Below, one piece after another: positions 1 to 9,526 of a stretch of DNA of 64,000 bases. The notes under the pieces were generated by a model, which saw only the letters and a list, made by a program, of their open reading frames with translations, searched no databases and was not told where the DNA came from. The translations under genes were made by a program, and so were the position numbers. Positions within the stretch are counted from its first letter, which is position 1. Each line of letters starts with the position of its first letter. This stretch comes from Roseimaritima multifibrata (GTDB lineage Bacteria > Planctomycetota > Planctomycetia > Pirellulales > Pirellulaceae), in NCBI RefSeq assembly GCF_007741495.1, contig NZ_CP036262.1:2108001-2172000 (forward strand). The letters run 5' to 3'.

Positions 1-18
1 AAGAGCGATTTCTTCATG

Positions 19-2523
19 CTACTTTTCTCCTTCTTTACCTGAGGTATCGACCGCTGGGGATTCGTTAAATCTTTCCGGTCGGTATTCAATCTCTCTAGCA
101 AGTACCAGTTCCCGGATCGGACTGGCGAGCGGTTGCTGTTTCAGTTGGAGCACCAATTGATCGGCTAGGTCGTATGCCCCGCTTTCTAAGGCGGCACACA
201 AGCAGCCGTAGAGAAACTGCGGTGATGCTTCATTGTAGGCTTCTTCGGCATAGTCGCTCAGCATCGCGGTCGCCCCCGATTGGATGTAGGTGTCGACCAA
301 GATTTGCAGTGGTTCTGCCGCTGCTGGGATGTCATCCGACGTGATTGGTGGATCCGATCCTTCCATGAGTAAAAACGACGAATCGTCCGATGTGGAATTA
401 GGCTGGTCGGTGGTGTCTGCCGCCAGGGACCGAAACCAACTGGCGGATCCGGCATCGATTCTTTCTTGGTCTGCCAGTTCCCGTTGACAGCGAAAGAAAG
501 AAGCTAACAAGAATGGATCGCCAGGAAAACGTGCGCGGCCAACGGTCAGGACTCGGAGGGCCGCATAGTGCAAATCCATTGCCCGGAAGACTTCGGCCTG
601 TTCAAAAATCGCTTGCGGCGAAATGGAATCGAGGGCCCCTCCAAATCGATCCCGGTCGAAAGCGGAGCCGGTCGAAGTCGGCGGTTCATACTGCCAGTAC
701 CGGTGTTCAATCGTTTCTCGATTCTGAAGGATTTGGATCATACGGCGGACGTAGCCTTCGTCGCCAGCAAACGCAAAAGGAAGTGTTGCCGAGTCGAGCG
801 AGAGCGGTTTCCAGGGGGTTTCCTCTAGGCCTCGGATCAGATCTAGGTTGTGGTTGGATATGCAGAGAAGCGAGGTGTCTCTTTCGGCAAACGTCAGCCA
901 GTACCCGCCCGCCGATCCGTCGGTGCGCCAGTATCGCATCAGTCGATTGCGTTTCAGATCGCTCAGCAAACGAATGTGTTGCTCAAGGCGTCCTCGGCGG
1001 ACGGCTCGCAGCGGTATGTCTTGCAGTTGCAGTTTCTCTTGGCCTGCTAGAGGTGATGGAAGTTCGGGAAGGACCCACGCCAACATTGCCGCACTGCGGG
1101 TGGTGTCCGCAAACGCAGTCCCATGCGGATGCGTCTCCTGCAGGCTGTTGCGCAGGAGGCGGTAGTCCTGACGTTGATCGACACCCCAGCCAAACGTCGC
1201 AAAAAGCCCGCTGCTCCAGGCTGCAGCGAACAGGAGGAGTATCGGGATTCCCATACGCTTTATCACAGACCCGTCCGGCGATAAGTCGCCTGTGCATTGC
1301 ACGTCCCCAGGCGACGCAGCGACCGTCTCGATCCCGGCGATTGGGCGACGCCAGCGGAAAGCCAGGTTCCCCGTCATCCAGAGAATGGCCAAAGGGAGGT
1401 TTTGTAGCGAGGCCCAGGCAAACCACTGGGCGACTGCAAACGAGAGCAGGTCGAAGCGGTTCGTCCGCCGATTATCTGTTGTGTTGATGAAGAGGTCGAC
1501 GATCCAGGTTGCGGTCAGCGCCAAGAAGTAAAATTCTTGCCATCCCCAAGCGTTTTGCAGCATCGATCCCCACTCAGTGCCCGCAAGGACATACGTTGGG
1601 TTTGGGATGAACGGAAGCAGGGCCTGCAGTGAGTCGTTCCAGGCGAAAATTCCGCGAGGATTACAGCAGCCCCCGATGGTGATCGCGGCTAAACACGCGA
1701 CGAACCATTTGCTGGAGATCACTGTCTGCTTCCATGCATCGAACAACGCCAAAACGCAGAGGATTCCACCGAACGCGATGCCCGCTGCGAGGTTGCTCCA
1801 GACCGCGAATGCCAGCAGTAATCCCACAAACAAACTTTGTGGTGGAACATCGGCCGCTGGTTCGTCCGCGGAATCTTTTGGGGCCGTTGTGCGAAATCGA
1901 TAGAGGATCCAGAGCGGTAAACCTGCGATTCCGATTAAGTCATAAACCACCGGCTGAAGGCTTAGCGATTCGGAGAGCGTGATCGTCGTCAGTCCCAGCA
2001 GGACCAAAAGTCTTGGCGTTAGACCTTCCTTCGATCGCTGTTTCTTCCAAAGAAAACCCCCAACGATGGCAAGAAACGCCAAGCGGAATAGCATCCAACC
2101 GTTGAATCCTAAGGTTTGTTGGACGGCATAAAGAGGCAGTCCACCCAGCCAGTCAGCTTCGGATCCGGATTCCAGCGAAAGAAGTGAAGCACTGGGCTGG
2201 GGCTGCCCCTCCCAAGCCGCACGCCCACGACTCATTTCCCACCAAAGTCCATCGCCACTGATCGGTTGGCAGACGATCAAAAGCAGCAGTGCGACGAGGC
2301 ATACAAAAGGAAGCCACGCCAAGCGATCGCGAGCCGTCTTGGACGCAAGTGGATTTGCGGACGATGAGGCTTGTTCAGCAGACGGGCCCGAGTGAGCGGA
2401 ACTTCGAGGCCGTGAAACGCGACGTTTCGACAAAAGAAACCTCCGGCAAAATTCGCAAAGGAAGACAAGAACAAGAGGTTTTAAGAATGCGACGTCAACG
2501 GCGCGGACGCGACCATCCATCAT
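19..2523 (-). CDS. Large polytopic membrane protein of unknown function with soluble C-terminal region
   Basis: The protein is about 834 residues if translation starts at the paired ATGs near 2523. The frame stays open to a GTG at 2574, and neither start has a convincing ribosome-binding site. After a basic N-terminus the first half carries many hydrophobic segments separated by short loops, with a Trp-rich loop (DGLWWEMSRGRAAWEG) after the first clear one. The layout recalls membrane glycosyltransferases of the GT-C/ArnT type, but I see no catalytic motif that proves it. The C-terminal third is hydrophilic and has TPR-like helical stretches (FEQAEVFRAMDLHYAAL). It is the first gene in the window, so its downstream partner is not visible. 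Real gene, unknown function; the glycosyltransferase idea is only a resemblance. Confidence 0.7.
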   Translation of the reverse strand: MMDGRVRAVDVAFLKPLVLVFLCEFCRRFLLSKRRVSRPRSSAHSGPSAEQASSSANPLASKTARDRLAWLPFVCLVALLLLIVCQPISGDGLWWEMSRGRAAWEGQPQPSASLLSLESGSEADWLGGLPLYAVQQTLGFNGWMLFRLAFLAIVGGFLWKKQRSKEGLTPRLLVLLGLTTITLSESLSLQPVVYDLIGIAGLPLWILYRFRTTAPKDSADEPAADVPPQSLFVGLLLAFAVWSNLAAGIAFGGILCVLALFDAWKQTVISSKWFVACLAAITIGGCCNPRGIFAWNDSLQALLPFIPNPTYVLAGTEWGSMLQNAWGWQEFYFLALTATWIVDLFINTTDNRRTNRFDLLSFAVAQWFAWASLQNLPLAILWMTGNLAFRWRRPIAGIETVAASPGDVQCTGDLSPDGSVIKRMGIPILLLFAAAWSSGLFATFGWGVDQRQDYRLLRNSLQETHPHGTAFADTTRSAAMLAWVLPELPSPLAGQEKLQLQDIPLRAVRRGRLEQHIRLLSDLKRNRLMRYWRTDGSAGGYWLTFAERDTSLLCISNHNLDLIRGLEETPWKPLSLDSATLPFAFAGDEGYVRRMIQILQNRETIEHRYWQYEPPTSTGSAFDRDRFGGALDSISPQAIFEQAEVFRAMDLHYAALRVLTVGRARFPGDPFLLASFFRCQRELADQERIDAGSASWFRSLAADTTDQPNSTSDDSSFLLMEGSDPPITSDDIPAAAEPLQILVDTYIQSGATAMLSDYAEEAYNEASPQFLYGCLCAALESGAYDLADQLVLQLKQQPLASPIRELVLAREIEYRPERFNESPAVDTSGKEGEK

Positions 2524-2574
2524 CGCACAGATTCTCAGCTGGTTCGAGTCCGCCGCAGAATCTTTTCTGCGCAC

Positions 2575-3696
2575 TCCGTTGAGCGGGAAAGATGCGGTGG
2601 TGAATTTAGGAAAAGTAGAAAGTAGGCCGGACCAAAGAGCGATAGCGATGCCGTTCCGGCGAATGATCGCTCCTCGTAGCTCCGCCTCTCCGAGGCGGAG
2701 AGATCCGTAAGCACGAGTCTCGGAGAGACTCTACTACGTGCCTGACGTGTAAACCGATGAGGGGATTCCGTGCGATGCCGTTCCGGCGAATGATCGCTCC
2801 TCGTAGCTCCGCCACTCCGGACGTGCGATTTATTAGTTGCGGTTTCCTTGCGGAATGCAGCGGAAGCGAGAAACGTCGGCCCTCACGTCCCCTCGTCGGC
2901 TTGTCCGACAGGGACGCAAGATTTGAAATTAGAGCTGGTCGCCCCCAGGTTATCGCAATCCGAGCTGGATGCGTTTTTTTAGCCATTCAAACTAATTTCA
3001 AATCTTTGCTTCATGCCAGGCAAGCTGGCATGGGGCTGATAAATCGCACTCTCCGAGGCGGAAAGATTCGCAAGCACGAGTCTCGGAGAGACTCTACTAC
3101 GTGCCTGACGTGTAAACCGATAAGGGGATTCCGTGCGATGCTGTTCCGGCGAATGATCGCTCCCCGTAGCTCCGCCACTCGGGACGTGCGATTTATTAGT
3201 TGCGGTTTCCTTGCGGAATGCAGTGGAAGCGAGAAACGTCGGCCCTCACGTCCCCTCGTCGGCTTGTCCGACAGGGACGCAAGATTTGAAATTAGAGATG
3301 GTCGCCCCCAGGTTATCGCATCCAGTTCGGATTGCCGCTTTCAGCGGCAATCCGAACTGGATGCGTTTTTTTAGCCATTCAAACTAACTTCAAATCTTTG
3401 CTTCATGCCAGGCAAGCTGGCATGGGGCTGATAAATCGCACGCTCCGAGGCGGAGAGATCCGTAAGCACGAGTCTCGGAGAGACTCTACTACGTGCACCC
3501 ATAAATTTTACGTCCTGAGCGAAAGGTTACACTCTCCGCTGCCGTATTCGATCGACAGCCCGGTTACTCAACGGCTGCGTATTTTCGTTTTCTGTGAAAT
3601 CTGCCGCAGGCAAATCCTGCGGCTCGCAATTGATCTACAATAGGCAAAACAGCCGCACTAAGATTCCCTCCTTATTATTGACATGGCTCTTACATC
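2575..3696. repeat. Intergenic block of 1.1 kb made of duplicated hairpin-rich repeat units
   Basis: No gene is supported here. A unit starting at 2774 is repeated from 3137 (period 363), and a shorter copy of its ends starts at 2647. Within the unit are a small hairpin around GCCAG-gcaag-CTGGC, an imperfect palindrome in CACGAGTCTCGGAGAGACTC, and, in the second copy, a perfect 23-bp hairpin at 3317-3365. The first copy is 29 bp shorter at exactly that hairpin: its left arm and loop are missing. Parts of the same family lie in opposite orientation at 20206-20845. The open frame at 2757-3374 is repetitive because the DNA is. Confidence 0.85.
3317..3372. repeat. Perfect 23-bp hairpin with TTC loop followed by seven Ts
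   Basis: The arms 3317-3339 and 3343-3365 pair perfectly around the loop at 3340-3342, and T residues fill 3366-3372. On the plus strand this has the form of an intrinsic terminator. It lies inside the repeat unit and not directly behind a gene, so it is more likely a structured mobile or regulatory repeat that may also stop transcription entering from the left. Confidence 0.8.
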
Positions 3697-6687
3697 ATGT
3701 TCCTATCTTGTTTACGGTTCGTCAGCGTCACCTGTTTGCTTGTGGTTTTCTGGGGGCAACATGCCCGCGGCGAAGATGCGCTAACGGAAGCCGTCGGAAC
3801 CGAAACCCCCGAAGTTGGGGTGTCCGCTGCAATCGCTCAGGAAGCTCTGGTCACGCCGTCTGAAGTGAAGGTCGAATTGGCCGCTTCGGAACCGGACGTG
3901 GTCGATCCCGTGGCAATTCGCTTTGATGAACAGGGGCGGATGTGGGTCATCGAAATGCGAGACTACCCGCTGCCGATTCCGGGCAAACCACCTACGGGCC
4001 GGATTAAGGTTTTGCAGGATTCGGATCATGATGGAATCTATGAAACAGCGACGACCTTCGCGAAGGACTTGGTTTTTCCAACGGGACTGCAGCCTTGGCA
4101 GGATGGGGTTATTGTCACCGTTGCCGGGCAGATTCTTTTCCTTGCGGACGAGGATGGCGATCTGAAAGCGGATCGAACCGAAGTCTGGTTTGAAGGCTTT
4201 GCTCAAGAAAACGAACAGCTTCGAGCTAATCACCCGGTGGTCGGCCCCGATGGACTGGTCTATGTCGCCAGTGGTCTGCGTGGCGGCTCGGTGGTTAGCA
4301 AAAACGAAAAATGGGAATCCGATGCCCCGGTTGATTTGCGTGGCGTCGATTTCGCTTTTGATCCACAGGGTGGATTCTTTGGCCCGGTTTCTGGGAACAG
4401 CCAGTACGGACTGACGATCGATGACTTCGGGGTTCGCATCGGCTGCAGTAACCGTCGTCCTGCGATTCAGGCGGTCCTTCCGCTGGACGCGATCCGATCC
4501 CGTTCGGGAATGGCTCCGGCCGATGCCCTGCATGACGCCGGATTGTCAGGGGGCGATTCCGAAGTCCGCCCGATCGCTAAGGCTTGGACGACCAGCAACT
4601 TGCACGCCGGTCAATTCAGTGCCGCCTGTGGTGTCTTGCGAGGTTGTGGTCCGGGAATGCCAGCGGAGTGGCGTGATTCCTTGTTCGTCTGTGAGCCGAC
4701 ATCCTACTTGGTCCAGCGGCAACAACCGGTGGGAGATCGAGCCGTTTTGCAGTTCGAACGGAGCCCCGGGATCGAATGTCTGGCGAGTAAAAATTCGTGG
4801 TTCCGCCCTGTCGATTTAGCTTATGGCCCTGATGGCTGTCTGTACGTTGTCGACATGATGCGTGCAGTGATCGAACATCCGCAGTGGATGCCCGAAGAAT
4901 TAAAGACACGTGCCGATATGCGATGGGGAGACACCCAAGGACGGATTTGGCGATTAAGTGCCGCCGATTTCGACGGGGCCTCAGCTGGCCGTTTGTTAGG
5001 CAATACGAAAGACGTTGAAAGTTTGAAAACGGGGGCGTCCGGTCGATCTGCAAGTGCTGACGGTGAAGCGATGGGTGCGATTGCCAACTTGGGTTCCAAT
5101 GACCCGTGGCGAAGAGAGTTGGCATCGCGCAAGTTGTGGGAAGCAGCAGCGTCCGCGGATGGGAATTCCCTTGAAGTTCTGATCAGCCATTTGAATCAGT
5201 GGATGCTTAGTGAAGCCAACGCTCCGGAAGGGCTGGCCCGTGCGATTCAGTTTATGGATCGGCAAGACCAATTCACGGCCGATTTGCAGCAGCGGTTTTT
5301 GAAGCACGATGATCCTCGCATCCGAGCGCTGGTTGTTCGCTTGCTGGAATCCAAACAGGCTTTGCCAGAGGAAATGGCGTTGGCTCTGGCCAGCGACGTG
5401 AGTCCGTTGGTTCGGTATCAGGTTGCGATCGCGTTGACAAACCATCAGCCGATGGCTCCAGCGCAAATCGCTGCCTTTTCGGCGATCGCAGCGGAGGACG
5501 CCGGCGACGTCTGGTTTGACAAGCTTTGTTTCGCGTTGCCGGCTGAATCGGCTGCGAAAGTTTTGGAAAATCTATTGGCCAATTCCGAGGTCGATCTTCC
5601 GTTATCGTTTTGGCAGGGGCTTGCCAAACCAGCCGGTAAGGCTGATCCAAAGTCCTTGGTTTCACTGTTGGAAATCGACGACTCGTCCGCTCCAAAAGGA
5701 TTGGCTGTCTTTGCTGGGTTGGCGTTGCCCGCCAACTGGAACGCAGACTCTGCCGATGCAAAAAAGAAGATCGAAGGCATTCAGCAATTGGCCGAAGAGC
5801 GAGCCTTGGATGCGGAAGCGGACGCCGCGGTCCGCCAGCTGGGGATTACGATTCTGGGACGGGCCGCGGACAAAACGGCAAAGCTTCGTCCGCTGCTAGA
5901 CGAAAGCACGCCGCCTGCACTGCGGGCATTGGCGCTGGGGCACTTGATGCGTAACGATCAAGCCTGGACGTTGGAATGGCTGGGGGAGAATTTTACTTCG
6001 CTTGTACCTGTTGTCCGTTCGGCAGGCATTCAAGGATTGATGCGTAGCTCCGCTGGAATTCAGTGGTTGCTTGACCGAGTCGAAGAGGGAGAGATTCGCG
6101 GCAGCTTGATCGGAATCAGCAATATCCAGCGTTTGCAGGCTTCCAAGGATAAGGCGATTTCAAAACGCGCCAAAGAACTGTTCGCGGCCAGCAATGCCAA
6201 CCGAACGCAAACGATTAAAGAGTATGCGGCATCGCTGATCGGCGACGGGCATGCGTTGAACGGCCGAAAGCTGTTTGTGCAGCACTGTGCCAATTGCCAC
6301 AAAATCGACGACATCGGGATCGATGTTGGTCCCGATATCTCCGACAGCCGCACCAAGACGGCTCCTTATCTGCTGACAGCCGTGCTGGATCCCAATGCGG
6401 CGATCGACGCGGCCTACAGCCGGTACACGCTGTTGACCGTTGATGGCACGGTTCATGATGGACTGCTTTTGTCCGATACGGGGGAGGCTGTTATTTTGCA
6501 AATCCCGGGTGGTGAGCGGGTGGAAGTTGCACGCGATGAGATCGAATCGATGACGACCAGCGGCGTTTCTCTGATGCCCGAAGGGTTTGAGCAACTGGTG
6601 AATGTCGATCAAATGCGCGACCTGATCAGCTTTTTGAAGAACTGGCGATACCTGGACGGAGCGATTCCGATTTCCGACCGTCGCTGA
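3697..6687 (+). CDS. PVC-type haem-binding protein: beta-propeller dehydrogenase-like domain, HEAT-like repeats and C-terminal CxxCH domain
   Basis: 996 residues with an N-terminal signal peptide (FVSVTCLLVVFWG, cleavage near residue 25). Residues ~50-400 match the PVC membrane-bound dehydrogenase N-terminal domain, a beta-propeller with loops such as VAIRFDEQGRMWVIEMRDYP and DGCLYVVDMMR. Residues ~470-840 are Ala/Leu-rich HEAT-like helical repeats. The C-terminal haem domain holds C864-A-N-C867-H868 followed by DDIGIDVGPD, then the usual tail about inability to bypass mandated loss of activity is absent and an L/I-rich sensor-like region closes the protein. The family is secreted and typical of Planctomycetes and Verrucomicrobia, where it is thought to act in redox steps of polysaccharide breakdown. 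The substrate is unknown. The gene stands alone; the next ATG lies 100 bp downstream. Confidence 0.93.
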   Translation: MFLSCLRFVSVTCLLVVFWGQHARGEDALTEAVGTETPEVGVSAAIAQEALVTPSEVKVELAASEPDVVDPVAIRFDEQGRMWVIEMRDYPLPIPGKPPTGRIKVLQDSDHDGIYETATTFAKDLVFPTGLQPWQDGVIVTVAGQILFLADEDGDLKADRTEVWFEGFAQENEQLRANHPVVGPDGLVYVASGLRGGSVVSKNEKWESDAPVDLRGVDFAFDPQGGFFGPVSGNSQYGLTIDDFGVRIGCSNRRPAIQAVLPLDAIRSRSGMAPADALHDAGLSGGDSEVRPIAKAWTTSNLHAGQFSAACGVLRGCGPGMPAEWRDSLFVCEPTSYLVQRQQPVGDRAVLQFERSPGIECLASKNSWFRPVDLAYGPDGCLYVVDMMRAVIEHPQWMPEELKTRADMRWGDTQGRIWRLSAADFDGASAGRLLGNTKDVESLKTGASGRSASADGEAMGAIANLGSNDPWRRELASRKLWEAAASADGNSLEVLISHLNQWMLSEANAPEGLARAIQFMDRQDQFTADLQQRFLKHDDPRIRALVVRLLESKQALPEEMALALASDVSPLVRYQVAIALTNHQPMAPAQIAAFSAIAAEDAGDVWFDKLCFALPAESAAKVLENLLANSEVDLPLSFWQGLAKPAGKADPKSLVSLLEIDDSSAPKGLAVFAGLALPANWNADSADAKKKIEGIQQLAEERALDAEADAAVRQLGITILGRAADKTAKLRPLLDESTPPALRALALGHLMRNDQAWTLEWLGENFTSLVPVVRSAGIQGLMRSSAGIQWLLDRVEEGEIRGSLIGISNIQRLQASKDKAISKRAKELFAASNANRTQTIKEYAASLIGDGHALNGRKLFVQHCANCHKIDDIGIDVGPDISDSRTKTAPYLLTAVLDPNAAIDAAYSRYTLLTVDGTVHDGLLLSDTGEAVILQIPGGERVEVARDEIESMTTSGVSLMPEGFEQLVNVDQMRDLISFLKNWRYLDGAIPISDRR

Positions 6688-6787
6688 CAGGCATGCTTCC
6701 GTGCGATACGATTGATGGAGTCTTGGCAACGGTCTGGCGGACCATGCGGTGCAACCGTTGTCGTCGGGCGAACGATCGGCATGGCAG

Positions 6788-7759
6788 ATGACATCAGTAG
6801 TTGACGGTTACGCAGAAATCGACGGAATTCGGCTGAAGCTATCGCATCCGCATACCTCCCCAGCACAGTGGATCGGGCAGCGCGAGATTCTGACCCAGTT
6901 ATTGGCATGCTGGGTGATGTTGGACGATAGCGATCTGCCATTGACGCCACGTTTGATCGGTTCGCCAGGAATCGGGAAAACGCAGCTGGCGATCGCTGCG
7001 GCGCAGACCAGCCAACGGCCTCTGTATATTTATCAGTGCACCGCGGATACCCGCCCCGAAGATCTATTGATCACGCCCGTCTTGGCTCAAGACGGAAAGA
7101 TCGCCTACCACGCATCGCCGTTGGTCACCGCGATGCTTTGTGGCGGGGTCTGTGTGCTGGATGAAGGGAACCGCATGAATGAAAAGTCGTGGGCCAGTTT
7201 GGCTCCGCTTTTCGATCAGCGTCGCTATGTCGAATCGATCGTGGCGGGGATTTCGATTCCGGCGCACCGTGAATTCCGCGCCGCGGTCACGATGAATCAA
7301 GACGAATCGACGTTCGAAATTCCCGATTACATCCTCAGTCGTCTGCAGCCAACATTGCCGGTTGGGTTTCCGAATAAGCAAGACGAAATGTCGATCCTGC
7401 AGTACCACCTGCCATTTGCCGAACCTGAGATGTTGGCAATGACGGTTGAATTTCTGCAGAACGCTCATGAGCTGAAACTTGATTTTTCACCTCGCGACGG
7501 GATCAACCTGCTCCGGTTTGCTTTGAAGCGGATGGCTCAGGATTCCGATCATCCGTTGTCGCGTGATGTCGCCTGGCGTGAGGCTTTGGAGCGTTGTTTG
7601 GGAGAAGACGCCGTCGATCTAGAAGCGTTGGCAGAGCGGCAGCGAAGAACTTTGGGAGGCGACAACGTTCCCTTGGGGCTGGGAGACTTCTTTTTTGATG
7701 CGGGGGACCCGCTGCACCCCGACTGCGATGACGATGAAGAAGATGACCAGTTAGAGTAG
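6788..7759 (+). CDS. MoxR-like AAA+ ATPase
   Basis: About 323 residues from ATG 6788. The frame opens earlier at a GTG (6749) that adds 13 residues without family support. Walker A is G58-SPGIG-K64-T65 and Walker B is VCVLDEGN, with D125 and E126. A sensor-1-like stretch (AAVTMNQDE) and a C-terminal lid with an acidic tail ([10 protein letters not shown]) follow. MoxR-type AAA+ proteins act as chaperones that activate partner proteins, usually together with VWA-domain proteins. No VWA gene adjoins it here, so the client is unknown. It follows the haem protein on the same strand and may share its transcript. Confidence 0.87.
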   Translation: MTSVVDGYAEIDGIRLKLSHPHTSPAQWIGQREILTQLLACWVMLDDSDLPLTPRLIGSPGIGKTQLAIAAAQTSQRPLYIYQCTADTRPEDLLITPVLAQDGKIAYHASPLVTAMLCGGVCVLDEGNRMNEKSWASLAPLFDQRRYVESIVAGISIPAHREFRAAVTMNQDESTFEIPDYILSRLQPTLPVGFPNKQDEMSILQYHLPFAEPEMLAMTVEFLQNAHELKLDFSPRDGINLLRFALKRMAQDSDHPLSRDVAWREALERCLGEDAVDLEALAERQRRTLGGDNVPLGLGDFFFDAGDPLHPDCDDDEEDDQLE

Positions 7760-7839
7760 CTTCCTCCGGCTTTTTGCAGCGGCCCTTTCAGGTCGCTATG
7801 ATAGTCCCTTCCACTGTCCCACCTTTCAAAGTTCCCGCC

Positions 7840-8907
7840 ATGCTAAACCTTTCGTTTTCTGTCACCCGTCGCAAGTCGATCCTGACTTTTCTTGCCGTGG
7901 GGTGTGTTTGTGCTGTTGGGCTGGCGCTGAAGCCTGCCGATTCGCCCGCGACGAACATGCAGACCTTTGCCGTTTCTTGGCTTGATTCCCTTTCCAAGGA
8001 ACAGCAAGCAATCGCTCAGATTCCTTACGATTCTCCAGAACGTCTGGGCTGGCACTTCATTCCAAAACCGGAACGCAAAGGGGTCCCCTTGCGGGACATG
8101 AATGACGCGCAACAAGCCTCTGCACTGCGATTGGTTCGCGCTGCATTAAGCGAAATGGGCTACAACAAAGCGCAGCAGATCATGTCTCTGGAAGGCGTCC
8201 TGCGTCAGTTGGAAGGTCCCGGCAGCGAGCAACGCCGCGACCCGCGGAAGTATTACGTGACGATTTCCGGCGATCCTCGCAAAACCGATGCCGATACCCC
8301 TTGGGGCCTCAGCTTTGAAGGCCACCACTTGTCATTGAATTTTGTCTGCCGAGGCGACCAGATCGTCGACAGCACCCCGCAGTTTTTCGCCACCAATCCT
8401 GCCGAATTGAAGACCGAAGTCAAAGGACCGATCCGCAAAGGAACACGTGTGCTGGCCGCGGAAGAGGAACTTGCTTTTCAGCTTTACTTATCCCTTGATG
8501 AAGCTCAGCAAAAGTCCGCTTTGATCGCTGAAGAGGCGTTGAAAGAGATTCGTTTCGCCGGCGAACCGCAGGCGGAAGTGTCGGCTCCCGAAGGGATCGC
8601 ATTTGGCAAACTGAATCCGGATCAAGCGAAGCTGTTGGTAAACTTGGTTGACGTCTATCGGAACGCCGTTCCAGCCCCCGTCGCCGAGAAGCGGCAAGCT
8701 TTGATCAACCAGTCGGGTTGGGACAAAGTTCACTTCGCATGGGCCGGAGCAAGTAAGCCAGGAATCGGGCATTACTACCGCATCACCGGTCCGACTTTCT
8801 TGATCGAATTTGTCAATACACAGCCCGACGCATCCGGAAATCCCGCGAACCATATCCACTGCGTATGGAGAGATTTGACCGGCGATTTCGACCTGCCGAT
8901 CAAGTAG
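7840..8907 (+). CDS. DUF3500 family secreted or membrane-anchored protein
   Basis: 355 residues from ATG 7840; an in-frame TTG at 7774 would add 22. A basic N-terminus (SVTRRKS) precedes a hydrophobic segment (ILTFLAVGCVCAVGLAL), so the protein is exported or anchored. The rest matches DUF3500: a W-F-P-x-x-R-K-G motif near residue 75, the RLVRAALSEMGY helix, an R-D-P-R-K-Y-Y strand, and the block WGLSFEGHHLSLNFV that is the most conserved part of the family. An HYYRITGP strand and an N-H-I-H-C-V-W-R-D-L motif near the C-terminus add further His and Asp residues. The function of the family is not established. Confidence 0.85.
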   Translation: MLNLSFSVTRRKSILTFLAVGCVCAVGLALKPADSPATNMQTFAVSWLDSLSKEQQAIAQIPYDSPERLGWHFIPKPERKGVPLRDMNDAQQASALRLVRAALSEMGYNKAQQIMSLEGVLRQLEGPGSEQRRDPRKYYVTISGDPRKTDADTPWGLSFEGHHLSLNFVCRGDQIVDSTPQFFATNPAELKTEVKGPIRKGTRVLAAEEELAFQLYLSLDEAQQKSALIAEEALKEIRFAGEPQAEVSAPEGIAFGKLNPDQAKLLVNLVDVYRNAVPAPVAEKRQALINQSGWDKVHFAWAGASKPGIGHYYRITGPTFLIEFVNTQPDASGNPANHIHCVWRDLTGDFDLPIK

Positions 8908-9526
8908 AAGCTGTCGCAACGTTTTGAAGTCGCCGAGATTGTCGGGGACTGTTCGGGGCAAGTTCTCTTGCTTGCCCGTACGCTCGAAAGAGATCGCCTG
9001 GGGGAGCAGACGCTGCGGATCTTTCGGATCCCAGCCCGCCGCGTCAGCGAGGGATCGCGTCTCGTTCTTAATATTGCTGGCTTACGCGTTTTGATGCTGC
9101 GTTATTTGGATGCATTCCCCTCTGTCTTTGTGTCGGCCCTTCGGGCCTTTTCGCTGGCACTTTTTCTCATTCCGGGGGCTTCACCCCCGGCAGTGACTGT
9201 GTCGACCCTTCGGGCCTAGAAAGTATGGGAGCCTTTGAGGCTTTGCCGCACGACAGTAATTGCCATTTATAAATTGCACGTCCCGAGCGAAAGGCGACAA
9301 TTCCTAGCTCAATAAGCCGTGACGCAGCGAGGTGGGATTTCGGCAGACTTCGGGGGCTCCCCTCTCTTTTTGCTAGCAATTATAGGAGTTGTGCTCAGCT
9401 TGCCGGTGAGTCTTGGGCGAGCTCGCTTCTTGCGGCGCGTTTTGCTAACGTTCCCTTCGCCGATGCACGATTGGTTGATGATGGGTTGGCAGAATTGGGG
9501 TGAACGCATACTAGAGGCTTAATACG
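8908..9526. other. Intergenic region with short GC hairpins and one copy of the dispersed ATAAAT motif
   Basis: No gene is supported in these 619 bp. It holds a GGCCC-ttc-GGGCC hairpin at 9135-9147, a CCGGGGG/CCCCCGG hairpin at 9172-9190, and the best-preserved plus-strand copy of the dispersed motif at 9269-9300. An open frame at 9319-9522 could encode 67 residues with a hydrophobic middle, but it has no good start context and no recognisable family. Confidence 0.6.
9269..9300 (+). repeat. Dispersed intergenic motif, best-preserved plus-strand copy
   Basis: This copy reads ATAAATTGCACGTCCC and continues directly as GAGCGAAAGGCGACAA. Near-identical copies lie at 3501-3531, 20808-20840 and 63013-63044. 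Partial copies are at 20684 and 22763, and minus-strand copies at 20210-20243 and 62713-62742. All sit between genes. Confidence 0.75.

Noticed and set aside
513-1487. 324-residue open frame on the plus strand
   Set aside because: It lies wholly within the minus-strand membrane protein gene and is rich in Arg, Ser and Pro, as antisense frames of such genes are.
2757-3374. 205-residue open frame on the plus strand
   Set aside because: It translates the tandem DNA repeat, has internal duplication that follows the nucleotide repeat, and passes through a perfect hairpin.
9319-9522. 67-residue frame with a hydrophobic middle
   Set aside because: Weak start context, no recognised family, and it starts in the tail of a dispersed repeat.
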